Shown here: piece by piece, positions 45,869 to 57,440 of the stretch
Position numbering within the stretch: the stretch's first letter is position 1
Layout: every line of letters begins with the position of its first letter
Assembly: GCA_017590115.1 (NCBI GenBank)
Contig: JAGGNK010013559.1
Span: 1,802,305 to 1,866,304 of the forward strand
Origin: Montifringilla adamsi
Taxonomy: Eukaryota > Chordata > Aves > Passeriformes > Passeridae
Reading direction: 5' to 3'
DNA: 64,000 nt
Position numbers and translations under genes: made by a program
The notes under the pieces: model-generated
The model's database searches: none
What the model was told of the DNA's origin: nothing
The model's input: the letters and a program-made list of their open reading frames with translations, nothing else

Positions 45869-46974
45869 GGTTTGCCTGTCTGTCTGTCTGTCCCTCCCCA
45901 CAGCTCTGCATGGCTGCAGCGTGCTTGGGAGCGCCGGCTCTGCCGCATCCCTCCCGGGAGGCACCGCTCCGTCTCCGCCCGCTCCATCCTCACCCGCTCC
46001 CTCGGAACCTCCCCCCTGTATTTTTCCTCCCGAAATCACAACTTCCATCCTTTGAAAAGCCTCCCCCAGGCCGGACCCCCTCCCCTGGGCCAGTCCGATG
46101 AATGAATGGCTGGTGGCCGTGTGATGCCATTTCCATGGTGACAGATGGCAGCGGGAAATGCGGGGATCAGGGTCACATGAGAGCAGCGGTAAATTCAGGC
46201 AGTTATTTATAGGCTGCTGCTCCAGCGTTTATGGAAATGCGTCTGCCTTGGACCGTGCTATCAGCCCTGCGCCGGCTCTCCGGGGCACTGCTCTTCCAGG
46301 AGAGACATTACTCATGCTCTGCTTTAATCCAGACTGTTCCTGCTGCTCAGGCTGGTGTCGGAAAAGTACCGGGCAGAGGGTCTGGTTTATTTTTTTTCTG
46401 AGCCTGAATCTCTCTGAATCAGCCTCAGCCAAACGCAGCCGTAACCTTCCCGCATCTGCCCGTGGCATCGCCTGTGCTGGTGGCTGCAGTGTGACAGGGC
46501 CATAACCTGAATTTTTGGTCCTGGAAATGTTCAAGGCAGAGCCCAAATCCTGCTTTGTCTCATCTGGTTTTAGCTCTGATACCTCTGGGAAAATTTCCAT
46601 GCCTCAGTTTACCAACCAACACTTTGGTGACGTGTGGTGAACCAAAGGGAGATTATAATCCACAGGGGAGGATTTGTGAGACCTTAAGGTGTCATTGAGT
46701 CAGCCCATCTGCAGTAGGGTTATCCCTGCTCCCTGATGAGATGTGCAGGAGCAGGGAGCTGAGTGGCTGGTTCAGCCCCTCCTTCAGAAGGATCCTTGAT
46801 TTCTCTTTGCTTAAGACCCCCTAATCAGGTCGCCCGATCTTCTTTCTGCTAATCTGGGTGTGCAGAGTTTGCTGCTGCTGGCACTTGCAGCCTGTGGGAT
46901 CTGCAGCTCCCCTTCCCCAGCCCTCCAAGCTCAGGCTTATCTTTCCATGAAGACAACAAAAATCCCCATCTTCA

Positions 46975-47185
46975 GAAACCAGAGTCAGGAAATCACGGAG
47001 TGGTTTGGGTTGAAGGGACCTTAAAGCCCATCCAGTGCCAGCCCTGCCACGGCAGGACACCTTCCACTGTCCCAGGCTGCTCCAAGCCCCATCCAACCTG
47101 GCCTTGGACACTGCCAGGGGTGGAGCAGCTCTCTGGGCTGCTCTGGACACCCTGTGCCAGGTTCTCACCTCCCTGAGGTGTCCTT
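46975..47185 (-). repeat. CR1 LINE 3' end, reverse
   Basis: 'gtttgggttgaagggacctt', 'aaagcccatccagtgccagc', 'ccaggctgctccaagcccca', 'caccctgtgccaggttctca': reverse-strand CR1. Confidence 0.9.
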
Positions 47186-47208
47186 TGTTGGATTATGCCC
47201 TTTTCTGA

Positions 47209-47351
47209 CCTTGTTTCTAGTTCCATTCCTTGTTTCTAGTTCCATTTCTTGTTTCTAGCTCCATTTCTCTCTCAACAATGTCTGTCCTATCCCATGGCAT
47301 TTTAAGTCTGCATTTCTTATCTCAAGGTTTACATTTCTTATCTCAAGGTTT
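47209..47351. repeat. Two short tandem repeats
   Basis: Three units of about 19 bp with core 'cttgtttctagttccatt' (47209-47269) and two units of 'catttcttatctcaaggttt' (47313-47351). They directly follow the reverse CR1. Confidence 0.8.
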
Positions 47352-47667
47352 TCATACAGATGCACACTCTGTGAGCCTTCTGTCAAGCTTTGAGATTTCT
47401 CTACAAATCCCCAAATCCCCACATCCCACATCCCCTGCATGTCCCCGTTGGGGCCCTGGCTGTCTCTCCTGTCCATATTTCACTTTCCCAGCCTGAGCAT
47501 CTCTTCCTTGGCTTCCCTGTTTGCTTCCCCAGCACCCAAGGGGTGTTCCACAGGGAGGGCTGTGCCACAAACACAGGAAGTGCCAAGTCTTTGGAGAGGT
47601 CACGAGGACTGACCACAGCCCAGAGCAGCCCCTGGCAGGCACTGACCACATCCCACCTCTCCCAAGT

Positions 47668-47808
47668 TGTCTTGGTTTGGAAAGACAGGTGTCTGCTAAG
47701 GAAGGCAGAGCCTCTCCTAAAATGCAAACCCCCTCCCTCCAAATCGCTAGAAATTTTAGGTTAAAGGGCTCTCAGGCAAAAATATGGGAGCAGGAATAAC
47801 AGTTCTCG
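47668..47808 (+). mobile_element. ERVL-like LTR fragment (5' part)
   Basis: Starts TGTCTTGGTTTGG and aligns with the start of the LTR at 61186: shared 'gacaggtgtctgctaaggaa', 'ggggctctcaggcaaaaata'-like block and 'gggagcaggaataacag'. It is truncated after the last block. Confidence 0.8.
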
Positions 47809-48689
47809 GCTGGATCCACCATCCATCACTCCCCGGATCACACAGAGATGTTGCCACTGTGTATGTTGCACTGGGAGGGTGTTTTGAGTTTTAAATCATG
47901 ACTGTGATGCGTCCATTCCCTTTCCCTGCTGCCTTCCCCAGAGCCAGGCTGGGAGAGGCACAGTTAATGGAGTGTGGCTCGTTCCTTCCCGGGGCAGAGG
48001 CAGAGTTATGGCCATCGCTGCTGGCCCAGCTCCCAAGCACCTGGCAGAATTGATCCTTCTGTGCCTAATAGGCTGGAAAGGGAAAGGCTCCAAGGCCAGG
48101 AATGTGTATAAACACTGCGATCCAGGAGCTGAGGCAGCGTGGTTTGGAGCTGGAGGTTTGAATCCTCTGGAGTTTGTCTCTTCCAAATGTGTTTTTCCTC
48201 CTATCAGGGTTTCTCTTGGTACCAGCAACACCAGCACCAGAAATATACTGGCTGGGAAATTCAGCCAGGCTCCATTGCTGAATGTGTGTTTTCAGGACCA
48301 GGAGACTTTTCCATGAGATGCTGAACCAGAAATGAGTTCCTCTAAAAACTTTTCCCCTGTTTTCCCTGAAGTGAACCAACCCAGCAGCCCTGTGCTTTTC
48401 CTGATGAATCTGATTAGAGGTTTTCTGAGGGCAGCACTGAATAGATGGGGAAGGCTGAGCCCTCCTGGTGTCCTGGGCTCTGCTCCCCACACCAAGCATC
48501 CTGAGGAGCTGTGGGAAATTGGGCCTAAAAAGCTGGATTTGGGGTTTGCTCACCCTCAAGAGATGTTTGTGCAAGGCATTTCTGCCTTTTCCAGATGAAT
48601 GTGCTGCTGTATCCCATGTCCTGCTGGGAAGGAAAGGGAAGTGGTGTCCTTTCACCTGAAGAATTTTATTGTCTGCATTAAAGATGAGT

Positions 48690-49035
48690 TAAAGGTGGAG
48701 AGCTCAGAGCAGCCTTCCAGGAGCTGAGGGGGCCTACAGGGGAGCCAGAGAGGGATTATTCCTCAGAAATTGGAGTGACAGGACAAGGGGAATGGGTTTG
48801 CACTGAAAGAAGGGGAATTTTGGTTAGATATTAGAAAAAAATCTGCCCTGTGAGGGTGTCGAGGCCCTGGCACAGGTGCCCAGAGCAGCTGGGGCTGCCC
48901 CTGGATCCCTGGAGGTGTCCAAGGCCAGGCTGGACAGGGCTGGGAGCAGCCTGGGGCAGTGGGAGGTCTCCCCCATGGTTGGGGGAGAATGAGAAGGGCT
49001 TGAAGGTCCGTTCCCACCCAAACCATTCTATCATA
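48690..49035 (+). repeat. CR1 LINE 3' end
   Basis: 'ttggttagatattagaaaaa', 'tcgaggccctggcacaggtg', 'gaggtgtccaaggccaggct', ending 'tcccacccaaaccattctat'. Confidence 0.93.
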
Positions 49036-49389
49036 AATGCAAATATCTCCCAGATCTCAGAGCTGGCTAACACACCAGCTCAGCCCACTCAGGTCAGTGC
49101 TGCTCCCAGGCTCCCCTGGCAGGGGGAACTGCTGTGGCCAGGGATGAGGTGTCCCCTGAGCCCAGTGCTGCCTCTGGGCTGCCCGAGTGTCCCAGGGCTC
49201 AGGACCAGCACTGAGCATCCTCACACTGAAGGGGCAGCTTAAGGATTCACACCTGAGTGAGGGGGAGCAGAATTTGGGGCCTGGCCACTCCTCCTGCCTC
49301 CCTCCTGTGTGGCCCCAGCCAAAGAAAATCCTCTGAAACACCAAATAATAAAAGAGATATAAAATACCTCTTTCAAATAACAAAATATA

Positions 49390-49622
49390 GCGGGTTTAGA
49401 TTAGATCCTAGGAAAAAATCCTTTCCTGTGAGGGTGGGCAGGCCCTGGCACAGGGTGCCCAGAGCAGCTGTGGCTGCCCCTGGATCCCTGGCAGTGCCCA
49501 AGGCCAGGCTGGACGGGGCTGGGAGCAGCCTGGGGCAGTGGAAGTGTCCCTGCTATGGCAGGGGTGGGACGAGGTGATCATCAAAGTCCCTTGTAATGCA
49601 AACCATCCTACAAGTCTCTGAC
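49390..49622 (+). repeat. CR1 LINE 3' end
   Basis: 'ttagattagatcctaggaaa', 'gcaggccctggcacagggtg', 'cccaaggccaggctggacgg', tail 'aatgcaaaccatcctacaag'. It lies close to the SLC6A17 CpG island. Confidence 0.92.
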
Positions 49623-49899
49623 AATAAATCAGGGAAAAGGGGTGCCCAAACCCCCCAAATACTCCCTCCCCCAGGGGAAGCAGCAGCCAGCAGGGCCCTC
49701 CGGGGGCTGCTCTTTAGGGGCATTTTAAAGGGGTTTTATTTTCCCTGCAGCAAAACCAGACCCACCCCTTTGTGTCAGGACTCGATGCTACTTTTCTTTG
49801 CCTGCGAGAGCCTCCCTCGGAGCAGGGGGGGTGGCCCGGCACCCCAGCTTTGACGCGCAGCCCTGGTGACTCAAGCCTGCGTCAGGGGCTGCGTGTCCC

Positions 49900-50352
49900 T
49901 TCGCGTTGATTTTTTTTTTTTTAATTCCTTCTTATTATTTTTTTTTTTAATTTGCTATCCCCTTTCCTTGATTTCCCGGGAGCCGCGCGGAGTTACCTCC
50001 CTCCGGCGAAGGCGAGCGGGGCCGGGCGAGCCCAGCGCGCATCCACCGGGCGGCGGCGGGGCGGGGGGGCACCGGCAGCGGAGCGGAGCCACCGCTACCT
50101 CGGAGCTTCACCGCGGAGCCCTTCCCGAGCGCTGCTCGCCTTTCCCGGCCGCTGCTGCTCCCGTTTGCCCGGCTCCCTGCAGCACCGGCAGCCTCGGAGT
50201 GGCCCCGCCGCCGCCCGCACTCGCTCCTGGTGATTTCTGCCGGGAACCTGGGGATTTCTGCCCGGAATTTGCGCCGTTTCCTCCGGGACCGGGCCAGTTT
50301 CTCCTGGAATCGGGTCGGTTTCGTCCTCCCAGGGAGCCGCAGCAGCGCCGAG
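49900..50352 (+). promoter_or_regulatory. SLC6A17: CpG island; probable SLC6A17 promoter and noncoding exon 1
   Basis: Abrupt CpG-rich stretch (about 49975-50460) preceded by T-rich runs. A good donor (CCGAG/GTGAGG) at 50352/50353 could end a 5' UTR exon joined to the coding exon 7 kb downstream. This assignment is by position, composition and the gene's usual noncoding first exon; no transcript evidence. Confidence 0.5.
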
Positions 50353-53300
50353 GTGAGGATGCTCCCCCCATCCCCGCCCCGCCGGTGGCTGCCGGCCCCG
50401 GGTGCCCCCTCCCCAGCGGGGTCTTTTGGAGGGAAGATGCTCAGGGCCGGGGTGAGGTTAATGGAGGGGACAGCCCAGCCTGGAGGCATCAGGCGTGGCC
50501 CTCAGGGTGGTATTATCCAGGGCTGGGGGGCATTTGGAGGCAGCAGACGGCTTGAGGCACTCCAGGGGCTGGGGGTCACCGCCGGGGGTGGCTCTGGGCT
50601 CCTGCCCGGCTCCTGCTGCTGGGGGGCTCATCCCGTTTGAGGATGGGTGGGAATGCAGCCTCCAGGTTGACCTTGACAATAACATTGGGAGAGGAGAAAG
50701 CCTTGGGTTGCAATGAATATTTCAGTCCTGGTCCCTGGAGTGGTGGGGGGTTTTGTCCTTTCTTTTATTTTTATGCTGCTTCTTAAGTGTGGATGGTTGG
50801 GTTTGAGGTAGAAAATGGGGCTTGGGGTCCTGGTTTTGTGAAATTCCCAGGATTGGGTGTGGGGAGCCCTTGGCCACCTCTGTGCACTCTGGATACACCC
50901 AAAGGTGTGTTTTTTCGGCTGGCCTCTCGGCCAGGTCCAAATTTCCATCATTCTGGGAATGTGGGGCTCAAACCAGCTGAGAAATCTGCTCCCAGCTCTT
51001 TGTAGAGGACCCAGAAGGTGAAATCCTGCTTCCTGGATCACGCCTTGTGTCTGAAGCACCTGAGGCTGGAATCCATCAGGAGCTGATGTAACTATTTCTG
51101 GTCTTGATAGGAAAAAAACCTGGAGCACCGCGGCAGCTGAGCTACTCTCGGCAGGGTGGAGAGTTCCTTGTGAATATTTCTCCAGAGGTGTCAGGACTAG
51201 GTCAAGGAACCTGGCTGGGGGTGTGACTGCTCCAAGGGAAATAAAATGTGGGTCTGAGCTGTCCGCTGGGATGGATTGGAGATGGCTCTGCTGAAACCAG
51301 CAGGGATAAAAGGGTTCAGTTTAAATCTGGAGTGACTTCAGCCTTGCAGAGAGCAGGAATCTGGAGTTAAACCAGAGCTGGAGTCACGAGGATCAGATTT
51401 ACCCCAAATCAGATGCTGACCTGCCCACGTCCAGGTGAAATCATTGCCTTGGGAGGAGCAGCCCTGCCTTTACCCCATCCCGGGCTGGGTTTGGATTTGT
51501 TTGTTTACAAACGTAGCAGCAGCTTCATGAATTACAGCAGGGAAAAGCAGCAGTCACGGCAGGCTTTGGATGCTGCCAGTTCGTTGCTTTTCAGGATAAA
51601 TCCTGGCTGGTTTGGGGCTCGTTCAGTAAGTAACCTTTGGCTGGAGTGGGTGAGTTACAATGGATCGCTGAGGTCTAAGTGCAAAACGATCATCTGGTGA
51701 ATCAAACCGAGCCCTGAAGGGATCATATGATGGTTGCCTTTGCTCTGGTGTCACGTTATTGCAGCTGTGTGTGTTTTCATGCTACTGAATGAGACATGAA
51801 AGGGGCCCTGAGCCCATGAACCCCCGGGCTCAGCTTCTTGACAAACCCGAGTACCAGGGCTGCTCCTCCCGTGCCTGTCTCGTGACCCATCATTAAAACC
51901 CTTCCGGAGGTTTCTTGGCACCTCCTGGGGACAAGAGTCCCTGTAACGTCCCAGCTGTGTCCCTCTGAGGTGGGACAGGCCAGCCTGGGCTGGGCACAGC
52001 AGGCAGTGGAGGAGCAGGGGCTGGTGCAGCCCCAGCCTGCCTTCCTCTAGAGGAATTGGGGTTATTTATAACATCTGGGTGCTCACAGCCGCTGGGGTGG
52101 GTGTAAGGCAGAAGCGGGGGCAGCTCTGATTCATCAGCTCTCCTGTGTCACGATGCTAAAGCGGGACGGGAAGGACCCGGAGCGGCTCCAGCCCCGCGGG
52201 GGAAATGCCGGCTGCGAGGGGCCGGGCTGCCCTCAGCCCCAGCCGGCCCTGGGATGCTTCTCGCAGGTGTCCCGTGCTCTGTCACCTTCTGACACCGACC
52301 CCATCTGCAGTTTGTGCCTCCCCAGGGGTGGGTGTGAGGAGGGGAGAGTCATCCCGTGTCCTTTGGCATGGGGTGGGAGCTGGGTGCTAATTAGCAGGGT
52401 TCGTTTTAACGAAGGGACAACGAGAGCAGCCCTAATGAGCCCAGATGGTAAAATCCTTCCCCTGTGGAGCCGCAGGCCGAGCAGGGAGGAGCAAACCCCA
52501 GCATGGAGCAGATTTAAGATGGAGGTGTCTTGGACCAGCCTGGGCTGGTGGGAAAGGCAGGTTTGTGTGCTGGGGGCCGTGGGAAGGTCCTCGGAGCAGG
52601 GCAGGGCTGGGCAGAGCTGCAAAAACTCTGCCTTGGGCAAAAATCTCTTCTTGGGGCTTTGAAGAGAAGTTTGGATGCTGCTGGGAGGGTCCTGCCCTTG
52701 GTTTCCGGTGGCTTGGAAGAGCAGGACACTTCCCAAAGGACGAGCTCTGCCAGGGCCATCCCCATCCCACCACAGAGGCTCTCCTGAGCTCAGGGAGCAG
52801 CAGGAAGGGGCCTGGGCTGGTTTCCTCATGACTTGGACCAAAGTGGATGTGCATCCAGGTCTCCTTCCCTTGCCTCTTGGCTGTGCAGCACAGAGGGAGG
52901 ACGGGAGGGATCCGTGTCCTTCCCTCCCCCTCTGCTTCCCGGTGACCTTGGATCTGTCCCTTCTCCTCCCTGGTCCAGTGTCCCCATCTCACCGAGCAGC
53001 CTTGCCCTGGGTGCAGTATTTCCCTGGCTCTGTGTGTGTCAGGGAGGATGAGGAGCTGCAAATTGATGCTCAGATCTCCCAGCCCCAAGCTGAGAGTAGA
53101 TTTCCACCTCCCGAAATCCCTCGGTCCCCACTCCTCCCTCCTTTCCCTGCTCTGTGACCTTGATGGGGTGAGCGGGACCTTTCCAGGCCTGCTGAGCTGG
53201 ATGCTTCACCAGGAACATCTCTCCCCTCTCCTTTAGGAGCTGTGGGGGATTTCTGTGGAAGCTGAAGGGAGAGAAATGGTAATGGTGGGGCAGGGAGGGA

Positions 53301-56300
53301 CCAGAAGAGTCCCCAGGGGTTGAAATGCTAATTTTTAATTCACCCAATCTCATCTGGTGGCTTTTCCTGCCTCAGTTTCTCCTTTCTGAACCCAAACAAG
53401 GGATAAATGTAGAATTTGGACACAGGAGAGGAGAAATTCCACTGCGCCCCATCATTTGGACCCAGAGCACGTTTGCTGCCAGTGGCTGCTCTCGCTGGGT
53501 TCTGCTGTAAATCCCCATCTCCTCCCTGCCTTCCCCTGCTCTCCCAGGCCCAGCTGAAAGCTTTGCTGACACATTTCCAGCCTGTTTATTGCTCCCCAGC
53601 TGCCTTCCTGAGAAAGCAAGGATGGGCAGAGCCGGGACACGTGGCTCGGAGCCTCCCTCCTCCCCTGGCCCTTGGCGATGCTGCTGGCAGGGCTGGGGGT
53701 CTGGGGGGGTCTTCACTCATCCCAAATAGCAGCATTTCTCCATGGCTGCTTTTGGGATCAATGGGAGCCTCTGAGCAGGGATTAATCCCCTGGGTGTGAC
53801 AAGGCAGGAGCTTCTCCATCCCGGCCCTTTCCCTGGTGGGTTAAATCCAGTTTGTCCCGTGACAAACCTGTCCCACGTGCCTTGGATCAGCTGCTGTGGT
53901 GGTTCCCATGCCAGTCCAAAGGGATGGGCTGCTTGGGGTCACCCCGTGCCACGTGGACATGGATGGGGACTGTCACTTAGTGCCAGCAGGAGCCCTGGGC
54001 ACAGGGCTCAGGGAATGGTGGCAGCTGTCTGAGGAGTTCAACGTGAAGGTTTCCACTGGGACCAGGGCTGGGAATCCTGATGAAGGACACATGGAGCAGG
54101 ATGAGGTGAGTTATTCCCTCCCCTCGTAATGCCTGTTCAGAGACACCAGCCCTGACCACAGCACAACCTGGTCCTTTCCAGGGTCCTGCTGTGGGCAAAG
54201 CCATGCTCCCTCTCTGGCTGGGTGGCACCAGCGCTGGTTTTGCCTGGGCAAAGCTGGGGGTGCAAGGGCAGCCCTGGTCTGGCAGCACCAGTGAGGTTCT
54301 TGCAAGCCATGGGCTCTGAAAGACCCTAATCTGTCTTCTAAAGAGAGAGAAAAAATGCACATTTAAGAAAATTAAGGTCATGGGGACTAAGTAAACAAGC
54401 TGAATCTCCATCTGTCGGTGACAAGGGTTTTCTATCTCGCTCCAGCCCGGAAAGCTCCTGCTTGTCAGCTGATCTGCCTTGTCTTTCTCACAGGGTGGTT
54501 GTTATTTTTGGCAGATGATTTTTTGATTAAATTCCCTTTTCTACCAAAGCAATGCACAGAAATACCTTTCTCAGATGGGTTTGGACTGTGCTTTTTCGTT
54601 TGGGGCTGATGCAAAAGGCTGGGGAAAGGAAAAGGAAGAGCCCTGCTGACCTCGCTTTCCCTGCCCGTGTTCCTGTGCTGTGTGGGTTGGTGGCTTCGTG
54701 CAGGCTCAGGCTGGGCTCATCTCCCGTTCCCAGCAGGGATGGGGATGGTGGAGGCTGGGTGTGCTCATGGAATCGGGAATGATCCTCTCTCCTTCAGCCT
54801 GGATCTCTGCCAGGCAGCACCACCATGCCCAGGCTGGGGCTGAGCCATGGGGAGACAGCAGGATCTCCCCAAACCAGCCATGGGACACTGCCAGAGCCAT
54901 CCAGGATCAAGATCTGGATCTCTGCTGAGGTTTTCCCCTCTAGCTTAGCTTGGGCACGGGCAGGAAGACTTGTACCTGTCCTTCACCCTCCTGCCATGTT
55001 TAGAGAGCCCATCCCCATGCCCTCAAAGCAGCCAAGCAGCCCTGCTGATCCCCCACATCCTTTGGGAATGTTGCTCTCTGGAGTGTCCTCCAAGGCTCTG
55101 AGAGCCTCTGGAGCTTTGTAGGTGCTGGAAGGACCCTGCTCCTCCAGGATCCGTGTCCTGGTGCCTCCCAGCTCCTCAGAACAACTCCGGGGGACTTAAA
55201 CTGAGGAGAGGGACAGGCTGAGAGCCAGCGGGATGCTGTGGGGTCTGTGCTGAGCCCATGGTGCTGGCCTGGCTCAGCGCCACCTGCCCTGGAGCTGGGC
55301 ACCTCCAAGGGCTTGGGGTGTCCCAGAAAAGCTGTTTGGGTGCCCTCACCATGGGCCACTGTGCTCTGGGTCTTGGCCACTACATCCCGGATCTCCTTGG
55401 CTCTCTCCCTAATCCTAAGAGATACTTTAGAGATCCTAAAGAGATACTTTAGAGAATCCTAAGAGATACTGTAGCCCCAAGCCCGACTTCTCCTGGTGCT
55501 CTGAAGGAGCTGCTGAGCAGACAGGGAGCAGCAAACAACCCGTGGGTGATTTCGCCAGGTCTGCACAAATCCACACCGAGCCCGAGCCAACCCCGATGGA
55601 AATCCTGCCCTTTCCTGGCTGCTGGGTGGGGCCCTTCCCGTGTTCTGTGCCCATCCCCAGCCCGGCTGAGGATGCTCCAGCCCCGGGCAGCCACGTGCCG
55701 GTAATTGAGCGCTGAGCGGCTGGTGTGAATGAGCCCTCGTTAGGAAATTAAACATCGCTGGCCTAGGCTTGAAAAAAATAACTCAAGCGGCTTCTCCGGA
55801 GGAGCCGGATCCAGGAAAGATGTGGAGCCGAGATGGTTGCCTGGCAACGGATGCAGCCGACAGTTGAAAATAGATTTTTTTTTTTTTCATAGAGGAACAG
55901 GGCCTGGCAAAGGGGGAACTTCCGTCAGGGGTGAGAAAACACCAAGGTGAGGGTGGGTGAGGGGGAGGTTTCCTGCTCCCGGTGCTTTGCTCCTGGGCTG
56001 GGATGGGGATGGGCTTTGCTGCCTGGGCTGAACACACTGCCCTGAAAAGGGATGGGATTGTGGGCTGAGCTGGATCGAAAATGTCCGAGAGGAAAGAAGA
56101 GCTGGGAATGGCTCCGGAAAAGCCCCCAGGTGGGAGGAGCTGCTGCCCAGCTGGGGTGGGTCAGGTCTCTGAGCACAGCACCACCACGGCCCAGCCTCCA
56201 GCCCGGTGTCCCCTGCGAGCAGAGATGGAGAGGACAGGAAAGAAGGAAGTGCAGCTTAGCAGGAGGGTCACTTTCCAAGCTGAGGGATTTATTGCGAGAG

Positions 56301-57330
56301 TTTTGTGTTTTCTCCCTAGCTGGTGTTGCACCATGGTCCAGTCTAGGGTGGGCGCTGCCCATCTGACCCCAGTGCTCCCAGTATGGAGAGGATGGACATG
56401 CTGCTTTCCCAGTCTGGGGATCCCCAGCCCAGTGGAGCAGATTTCCACAATGTCCCCAAGATTTCTGAGGCAGGGGGAAATCTGCAGGGCTGGGCTGGGT
56501 TCTGAGCACCTCCTGAGGCGCTTCTGTGCAGGATTGCTCCTCCTGACCCACGCTGAAGGCTGGAAAGGGAAGGTGCCAGGGCTGATGGCTTTGCCTTGGC
56601 TGCTGCTGGTTTTGCAGCTGTTATCTGTTGTAAAGCTGCCTGGGGAGATTTAGCATCAGGCTCCAAGGCTTTTAAGTCACTCCTGATAACTTCGTATGAT
56701 GCAGAGATAGCCTGGGCGTTTGTCACTGCTTCCAAGCTGTCATGGAGCGAAGCCTGGGCTGTGCTGATGGTCAGGAGGGGAAGGAGCAGGACAGGCAGGG
56801 CAGAGGCTGGATTTGGTGTCAGGCCTTGTGAGGTTCAGCTGCTGGGCTGGAGGGGTTAGATGGGAGAAGAGGTGTCACAGCAATGTGACCTGTCATCACC
56901 TGTCACTGTCCCATGGAGCCTAGGGAAATTCCTCTCTCTGGGACACAGGAGGCTCTTCTCCATGAATGAGAGCAGCTGTGGCTGCCCCTGGATCCCTGGA
57001 AGTGTTCAAGGTCAGGTTGGATGGGGCTCGGAGCATCCTGGTCTATGGAAGGTGTCCCTGGCCTATGGAAGGTGTCCCTGCCCATGGCAGGGGTGGGGTT
57101 GGATGAGCTTTAAGGTCCCTTCCCACCCAAACCACCCTGGTACTCTCTAATTCTCAACCAGAACGTGGCTCCTGGTCCATCATTCCTGGAGCAGGAGACC
57201 CTCCATGTTCAGGTGAAGGTCCCAGGACATGGGGGGACGGACACCCTTCTCTCCTGGCGCTGCCAGTCCCACCAGCTCACTGGGGGTACGACAAACCCAA
57301 CTCACCCCAGCTGACCCCTTCCCCACGCAG
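50353..57330 (+). other. SLC6A17: SLC6A17 intron 1 (inferred)
   Basis: No exon recognised. A small tandem repeat based on 'gagatactttagagatcct' lies at 55408-55473 and a CR1 tail at 56950-57160. It ends at acceptor-like CAG at 57308-57310 and 57328-57330. Confidence 0.5.
56950..57160 (+). repeat. CR1 LINE 3' end
   Basis: 'gagcagctgtggctgcccct', 'gttggatggggctcggagca', 'ggtcccttcccacccaaacc'. An internal 'ctatggaaggtgtccctg' unit is duplicated. Confidence 0.9.
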
Positions 57331-57339
57331 GTCCTGCTG

Positions 57340-57354
57340 ATGAAGAGGAGGTGA
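57340..57354 (+). promoter_or_regulatory. Possible four-codon upstream ORF of SLC6A17
   Basis: ATG-AAG-AGG-AGG-TGA (MKRR) lies 86 nt before the main ATG if the exon begins at the 57330 acceptor. Its presence in mRNA depends on which acceptor is used. Confidence 0.35.
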
Positions 57355-57440
57355 GGTCCCAGCTGTAACTCCCACTCTGTGCTGTTCCCTGCGGGACGTT
57401 CACCCTCTTTCCTTGCCCGTGGCGCCCCGGGGCCGTCCCG

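Larger units (their letters stand above)
43311..49899. other. ALX3-SLC6A17 intergenic region, right part
   Basis: No convincing gene. It contains an AT-rich stretch at 43750-43965, duplicated segment C copy 2, an LTR fragment at 47.7 kb, and several CR1 tails toward the SLC6A17 promoter. Confidence 0.6.

Noticed and set aside
48150..48165. tRNA-like 'gtttgaatcct' T-loop sequence
   Set aside because: No acceptor stem, anticodon stem or internal promoter box A at proper spacing.
20331..49900. UBL4B, expected here from mammalian synteny
   Set aside because: No ubiquitin-like open frame was seen. UBL4B is known as a mammalian retrogene, so absence in a bird is expected.
49866..50555. 229-codon plus-strand frame in the SLC6A17 CpG island
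   Set aside because: Composition-driven; overlaps the probable noncoding exon and its donor site and has no recognisable protein features.
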